NCBI GenBank assembly: GCA_036435485.1
Contig: CM071599.1
Span: forward strand, 208,109,178 to 208,173,177
From: Saposhnikovia divaricata
Lineage: Eukaryota > Streptophyta > Magnoliopsida > Apiales > Apiaceae
Direction of reading: 5' to 3'
DNA length: 64,000 nucleotides
The position numbers and the translations under genes were made by a program. Below, piece after piece: positions 59,405 through 64,000 of this stretch (position 1 is its first letter; every line of letters begins with the position of its first letter). The notes beneath the pieces are model-generated. The model searched no databases. It saw only the letters and a list, made by a program, of their open reading frames with translations, and was not told the origin of the DNA.

Positions 59405-59442
59405 GTAAGTGAACCTAACGTATAATTTTCCAAATTTTTCAG
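59405..59442 (+). promoter_or_regulatory. Splice-site-like signals before G3 gag
   Basis: A good donor (G/GTAAGT at 59405) and a strong acceptor (CCAAATTTTTCAG, AG at 59441-59442) lie only 38 bases apart, four bases before the gag ATG. This is too short for a plant intron, but the acceptor could pair with a donor further upstream and bypass the extra ORF. Inference only. Confidence 0.35.
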
Positions 59443-59446
59443 TAAA

Positions 59447-60316
59447 ATGCCTCCAAGACGGATGGGCACTAGGGCTAACCCCCGCGAATCTACTGACCAA
59501 GAGAGTCACAACCAACACGAGGAAAACCGTGGAAGTAGTGAGGAACAAGATCAGGACTATAATGAGCAAGAAGATTCCCAGTATGGAGCAGAGGATGAAC
59601 CCCTGTACTCTGAAGAATTTGAAAGGGAAATAGAGGGTGGAGAAACTGAAGTAGAACAGGAAGGGGAGAACCAGGGCGGAAACCCCATGGGCCAGTTTAT
59701 GGATCTACTTAGGCAGAATTTGAACCAATACCCCCAACCACCACCAAGCAACAACACTTCAGTGGCAAATTCCTTTAGGGCCTTTAAGTCCCTTAAGCCC
59801 CCAGAGTTCCACGGATCGGCTGATCCCGTTGAGGCGAGGGCCTGGGTCAAAGAAATGGAAAAGTCTTTTGAGATCCTGAATATCAACGAGGCTCAGAAGA
59901 CTGTTTTTGCTACTTACCTACTAAAGGGAGAGGCCAATTATTGGTGGGAAGCCAAGAAAAACATGGAGACTGATGCTGTCATAGCCTGGGAAAGGTTCAA
60001 ACAATTATTCCTGGAGAAGTACTTTCCGAAGTTCATGAAAACCCAGATGGAACTTAAGTTTTTGGAACTGAAACAGAACAATATGTCCGTGGCGGACTAT
60101 GAGGCCAAATTTACTGAGCTATCGAGATTTGTGCCAGAGTTTGTAGACACAGAAGAGAAGAAAGCTAACAGGTTTCAACAAGGGCTGAAGCAGTGGATCC
60201 AGAATAGGGTGGCTGTTTTAGAGATTACAGATTATGCCACCTTGGTGCAGAAGGCAACCATTGTGGAGGCTGGTAGTGATCAGATGCAGAGAGAGAGAGA
60301 GAGAAAGGGGGGATAA
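59447..60316 (+). CDS. Ty3/gypsy gag, G3
   Basis: 289 codons from an ATG four bases after an acceptor-like site. The N-terminus is acidic and Gln/Asn-rich; the Retrotrans_gag domain (about residues 120-225) has ARAWVKEMEKSFEILN, TYLLKGEANYWWEA, FLEKYFPKFMKTQMELKFLE and YEAKFTELSRFVPEFV. The end runs into a GA repeat (QRERERKGG) and a TAA. Knuckles are in the pol frame, one base behind, so Gag as drawn lacks them. Confidence 0.9.
   Translation: MPPRRMGTRANPRESTDQESHNQHEENRGSSEEQDQDYNEQEDSQYGAEDEPLYSEEFEREIEGGETEVEQEGENQGGNPMGQFMDLLRQNLNQYPQPPPSNNTSVANSFRAFKSLKPPEFHGSADPVEARAWVKEMEKSFEILNINEAQKTVFATYLLKGEANYWWEAKKNMETDAVIAWERFKQLFLEKYFPKFMKTQMELKFLELKQNNMSVADYEAKFTELSRFVPEFVDTEEKKANRFQQGLKQWIQNRVAVLEITDYATLVQKATIVEAGSDQMQRERERKGG
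60304..60310 (+). other. A-AAG-GGG heptamer at gag/pol overlap
   Basis: In the gag frame the bases read A AAG GGG, the X-XXY-YYZ form of a -1 slippery site, with the gag TAA at 60314-60316. A -1 shift here gives the pol frame, which is open through EKGGIKRKHVS to the knuckles. Whether this is programmed or just an indel in the GA/G run cannot be told from one copy. Confidence 0.4.
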
Positions 60317-60333
60317 AGAGAAAACATGTTAGT

Positions 60334-63300
60334 ATGGGCGGAAGATCCGCTGGAGGAAAACCCCCAACCAAGTTTAATCGAGGAGCAGTTTCCCTACCAG
60401 GGAGGAATGTAGGGTTTAAACCATCTGCTAGTGTAAGTGTGAGCCAGGGCGGCCATCAATCAGGAGTGTCCCGTTCCAACCCTTCTCGACCTCTATTGCC
60501 ATTGTGTGCTACTTGTGGGAAGAGGCACTCCGGGGTGTGCAACCTGAAGCAGATAAACTGTTATAAGTGTGGGCGAGCTGGGCATTATGCCACCTCTTGC
60601 ACCACGGGCATCCCTAACAGCACAACCTGTTTCCAGTGTGGACAGCGAGGGCACATGAGGAAGGATTGCCCAAAGAACAAACCAGCAGCATCAGGAGCAA
60701 GCAAGGTTGCCTCAAATAGGCCACCAACTGCTAGGACTTTCAATATGTCAGTACAAGATGCCGTGAGGGACACAGATGTGATAGCAGGTACTTTTTCTCT
60801 TAATTCAGTCAGTGCAAATGTCTTATTTGATTCAGGAGCAACTAAGTCTTTTACATCTAGAGATTTTGCGCATAAGTTGAAACTTAAAACCCAGCAACTA
60901 AGAGATTCCTTACAAGTAGAAATAGCTAATCAGGAAATCGTACCGGTTAATCAAATTCACCCCGATTGTAAGCTAGAAATAGGAGGACGATCCTTCTATG
61001 TCGATTTAATTCCTTTTAAGCTAGGGGAATTCGATGTCATTTTGGGTATGGATTGGTTGTCTCGCAATGATGCGCAGATAGATTGTAAAGGGAAAAAGGT
61101 TAAGTTGAAAACCCCAGGGAAGAAAGAAATAGTGTTTAAGGGGATGCGACAGACCCAGAAAATTCTGACCATGGCGCAAACCAAGAGATTGTTACGAAAA
61201 GGGAACGAGGCTTATTTAGCCTACATTATAGATACTCAGAAGGAAGTGCCAAGATTGCAGGACATTCTGGTAGTTAATGAGTTCGAGGACGTGTTCCCAC
61301 AAGATCTTCCTGGACTACCACCTGATAGGGTAATTGAGTTTGCCATCGAATTAGCCCCGGGGACGGCGCCAGTTTTGAAGGCCCCGTACCGACTAGCCCC
61401 AGTAGAAATGAAAGAGCTAGCTAAACAATTACAGGAATTGTTGGATAAGGGCATGATAAGGCCCAGTGTATCGCCTTGGGGCGCACCAGTGTTGTTTGTT
61501 AAGAAAAAGGATGGAAGTATGAGGTTATGCATCGACTACAGAGAATTGAACAAGCTAACCATAAAGAATAAGTATCCATTGCCCAGGATAGACGATTTGT
61601 TTGACCAGCTAAGAGGAGCTGAATACTTCTCTAAGATTGATTTGAGAACAGGATATCACCAACTGAAGATCAAACCTGAAGATATCCCGAAGACTGCATT
61701 CCGCACCAGATACGGACATTATGAGTTCTTAGTGATGTCATTTGGATTGACCAACGCCCCAGCAGCCTTCATGGACCTAATGAATAGAGTGTTCAAGGAA
61801 TATTTGGACCAATTCGTGATAGTTTTCATTGATGATATTCTCATCTACTCAAAGACAGAGGCAAAACACGCTGAACATTTAAGGATAACCTTAGAAATAC
61901 TCAGGAAAGAGCAGTTATATGCCAAGTTCTCCAAGTGTGAGTTTTGGAAAAATGAGGTACAATTCTTAGGGCACGTGATCAATAGAGAAGGAGTGTTGGT
62001 TGACCCCTCCAAGATAGAAGCAGTTTCAAACTGGGAACGGCCAACTACTCCAACCGAGGTGAGGAGTTTCATTGGACTGGCCGGATATTACAGGAGATTT
62101 GTCCAAGACTTTGCGAAACTCGCAGCTCCATTAACTCGACTTACCCGTAAAACCGAGAAATTTGAATGGACTGAGAAATGCGAGAAGAGTTTCCAAGAGT
62201 TAAAGAAGAGGCTGGTGACAGGCCCAGTGCTGGCATTACCTGATGGAAAAGGAGATTTCGTGATTTACAGTGATGCTTCGCATAAAGGACTGGGATGCGT
62301 GCTTATGCAGCACGGCAAGGTAATAGCATATGCGTCTAGGCAATTGAAGGATTATGAAGTCAGATATCCCACGCATGATCTAGAACTAGCAGCCATAGTC
62401 TTCGCTTTAAAGATTTGGAGACACTACCTGTATGGGGAAAAATGCGAGATTTACACAGATCATAAGAGCCTCAAATACATTTTCACTCAGAAAGAGCTTA
62501 ACATGCGCCAGAGGAGGTGGTTAGAGTTAATCAAGGATTACGACTGTGAAATTCGATACCACCCGGGCAAAGCCAATGTGGTGGCTGACGCCCTTAGTCG
62601 GAAAGAGAAACTCAAGATGATAACTTCAGAGAAAGAGCTAGTGAAGGATTTTGAGAAGTTGGAAATCGAGGTTAAGTTACCTGGAGAGGGCCAAGAAAAG
62701 TTGATGGAAATTAGAATCCAACCTCCATTGCTAGAAAAGATTAGACTGTGCCAGGAACGGATGATGGAGGAAGAAAAGAACTCCACAGAAGAGCTAATGA
62801 CCGGGGAGGAAATTAAGTGCGAAAGAGACAAGGAAGGGATCATGAGGTACACGTACAGGATATGGATCCCAAATGTTCAGGAGCTCAAGGATGAGATTTT
62901 AAATGAGGCACACAACTCAAGATACTCAGTGCACCCCGGTAGCACTAAAATGTATAGGGATTTGAAGGAGTATTACTGGTGGCCCAATATGAAAAAGGAC
63001 GTAGCAGAGTGGGTAAGCAGATGCTTGACCTGCCAACGAGTGAAGGCAGAGCACCAGAAACCCAGCGGACTTCTACATCCCTTAGAGATTCCAGAATGGA
63101 AATGGGAACATATAGCCATGGATTTCGTAGTAGGTTTACCCAGGACCAAGGCTAATCATGACACCATATGGGTAATTGTAGATCGACTGACGAAATCGGC
63201 TCACCTTCTCCCGATCAACGAAAGGTACACGGTCGATAGACTAGTGGACATCTACTTAAAAGAGATAGTGGCGCGACATGGAGTCCCAGTCGCAATAGTA

Positions 63301-63453
63301 TCCGATCGAGATCCTAGATTTAACTCCAGGTTTTGGAGAAGTTTTCAAGAATGTGTAGGGACCCGGCTGAACATGAGCACAGCCTACCACCCCCAGACAG
63401 ATGGGCAAAGTGAAAGGACCATCCAAACGCTAGAGGATATGTTGAGAGTCTGA
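60334..63453 (+). CDS. Ty3/gypsy pol, G3: knuckles, protease, RT, RNase H, integrase core
   Basis: 1039 codons from ATG 60334; the frame is open upstream into the GA repeat. Two CCHC knuckles (residues 76-89 CYKCGRAGHYATSC and 99-112 CFQCGQRGHMRKDC); protease DSGA at 166-169; RT with YFSKIDLRTGYHQLK (431 on) and FIDDILIYSK (498-507; Asp 500 and 501); RNase H with D646, E684, D709; integrase zinc finger H860, H867, C897, C900 and catalytic D930, D991 and E1027. All catalytic residues I can check are present. It ends at a TGA (63451-63453) after LEDMLRV, where the family normally continues. Confidence 0.93.
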   Translation: MGGRSAGGKPPTKFNRGAVSLPGRNVGFKPSASVSVSQGGHQSGVSRSNPSRPLLPLCATCGKRHSGVCNLKQINCYKCGRAGHYATSCTTGIPNSTTCFQCGQRGHMRKDCPKNKPAASGASKVASNRPPTARTFNMSVQDAVRDTDVIAGTFSLNSVSANVLFDSGATKSFTSRDFAHKLKLKTQQLRDSLQVEIANQEIVPVNQIHPDCKLEIGGRSFYVDLIPFKLGEFDVILGMDWLSRNDAQIDCKGKKVKLKTPGKKEIVFKGMRQTQKILTMAQTKRLLRKGNEAYLAYIIDTQKEVPRLQDILVVNEFEDVFPQDLPGLPPDRVIEFAIELAPGTAPVLKAPYRLAPVEMKELAKQLQELLDKGMIRPSVSPWGAPVLFVKKKDGSMRLCIDYRELNKLTIKNKYPLPRIDDLFDQLRGAEYFSKIDLRTGYHQLKIKPEDIPKTAFRTRYGHYEFLVMSFGLTNAPAAFMDLMNRVFKEYLDQFVIVFIDDILIYSKTEAKHAEHLRITLEILRKEQLYAKFSKCEFWKNEVQFLGHVINREGVLVDPSKIEAVSNWERPTTPTEVRSFIGLAGYYRRFVQDFAKLAAPLTRLTRKTEKFEWTEKCEKSFQELKKRLVTGPVLALPDGKGDFVIYSDASHKGLGCVLMQHGKVIAYASRQLKDYEVRYPTHDLELAAIVFALKIWRHYLYGEKCEIYTDHKSLKYIFTQKELNMRQRRWLELIKDYDCEIRYHPGKANVVADALSRKEKLKMITSEKELVKDFEKLEIEVKLPGEGQEKLMEIRIQPPLLEKIRLCQERMMEEEKNSTEELMTGEEIKCERDKEGIMRYTYRIWIPNVQELKDEILNEAHNSRYSVHPGSTKMYRDLKEYYWWPNMKKDVAEWVSRCLTCQRVKAEHQKPSGLLHPLEIPEWKWEHIAMDFVVGLPRTKANHDTIWVIVDRLTKSAHLLPINERYTVDRLVDIYLKEIVARHGVPVAIVSDRDPRFNSRFWRSFQECVGTRLNMSTAYHPQTDGQSERTIQTLEDMLRV

Positions 63454-64000
63454 GCGATAGACTTCAAGGGGAGTTGGGATGATCACTTGCCATTGGTTGA
63501 GTTCTCCTATAATAACAGTTATCATTCAAGCATTGGGATGCCACCTTATGAGGCCCTTTATGGAAGAAAATGTCGATCTCCCTTGTATTGGGATGAAGTT
63601 GGAGAGCGGAAGATGCTCGGGCCCGAAGTGGTCCAACGAACTAAAGATGCAGTAGATCTAATCAGAGGACGGTTGGTAGCAGCCCAGGATCGACAAAAGA
63701 AATATGCCGACTTAGCTCGGAAAGGCAAGGAATACGAGGTAGGGGACCTAGTGTTCTTGAAAGTGTCACCTTGGAAAGGTTTAATGAGATTTGGGAAGAA
63801 AGGAAAGCTGAGTCCCAGATACATCGGACCATTTGAGATCTTGAGACGAATTGGGGAACTAGCTTATGAACTCGCATTGCCCCCGAATCTACAGCAGGTG
63901 CACAATGTGTTCCATGTTTCGATGCTGAGGAAGTATAATCCGGATGCTAAGCATATTGTAGAGTATGAGCAAGTGGACATGCAACCAGACCTGACCTATG
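63454..64000 (+). pseudogene. Integrase C-terminal part of G3, after the TGA
   Basis: Same frame as pol, open to the window edge: AIDFKGSWDDHLPLVEFSYN, PPYEALYGRKCRSPLYWDEV, the GPY/F-type domain (LSPRYIGPFEILRRIGELAY) and VHNVFHVSMLRKYNPD. Lost from the pol product by the single TGA unless read through. The expected chromodomain would follow. Confidence 0.85.

Larger units (their letters stand above)
53448..64000 (+). mobile_element. Ty3/gypsy chromovirus-like element G3 (Tekay/Del type), right part outside
   Basis: LTR 53448-57973, PBS, an extra ORF, gag, pol through integrase to the window end. Long LTRs, the pol order protease-RT-RNase H-integrase and the HNVFHVSMLRKYNPD end suggest the Tekay/Del chromovirus lineage; the chromodomain itself would lie just outside. 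Youngest insertion in the nest. Confidence 0.9.

Overview
The window looks like nuclear DNA of a flowering plant, most likely a eudicot: it is almost wholly nested transposable elements of plant types (Ty1/copia with tRNA-iMet primer sites, chromovirus-like Ty3/gypsy, Helitrons, a tRNA-derived SINE, hAT/PIF/Stowaway/MULE-like MITEs) plus a scrap of plastid rpl2. I cannot fix the family from sequence alone. I found no intact cellular gene, rRNA, functional tRNA or CRISPR array.

Layout. 1-5749: minus-strand copia element 'D' (integrase and RT run off the left edge; protease, gag, PBS, LTR). 5750-15320: AT-rich gene desert with a 362-bp hAT-type MITE (8156-8517) splitting an open frame, a complete 678-bp Helitron (9010-9687), a retroelement 3' tail, a SINE with 15-bp target duplications (12519-12711), a candidate orphan exon (14651-14753) and Helitron-like hairpins. 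15321-40675: large minus-strand copia element 'B', recognisable at both ends: 5' LTR 39434-40675, gag-pol to 32433, a third ORF (31610-28354 continued at 17166-16343), polypurine tract and truncated 3' LTR 15321-16183. Its third ORF is split by Ty3/gypsy element 'G1' (17167-28353), whose 3' LTR is in turn split by a 5.9-kb Helitron (21821-27759) that contains a MULE-like foldback element and the rpl2 scrap. 40676-42511: Helitron remnant with a nested Stowaway and another MITE. 42512-46149: plus-strand copia element 'C' (same family as B), interrupted by gypsy element 'G2' (46150-53447 in view) with 3.9-kb LTRs and a short degenerate interior. G2's 3' LTR is interrupted by gypsy element 'G3' (53448 to past the right edge): 4.5-kb LTR, an extra acidic ORF before gag, gag, and a long pol.

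Within each retroelement the parts cooperate as usual: the LTR gives promoter and polyadenylation signals, PBS and PPT prime the two DNA strands, gag forms the particle, and protease, RT/RNase H and integrase copy and insert the element. Coding capacity is mostly lost in B, D and G2; C is cut off. G3 is nearly intact (one gag/pol frame change and one TGA in integrase).

Relative order of events follows from the nesting: B before G1 before the 5.9-kb Helitron; C before G2 before G3. The visible 820 bases of the two G2 LTRs differ at one position by eye, so the G2 and G3 insertions are recent. The least ordinary items are the pre-gag ORF of G3 and its AAAGGGG gag/pol junction, the third ORF of B with its inverted TTCGAGAA array, and the Helitron carrying plastid rpl2 and five repeated 5'-end modules.
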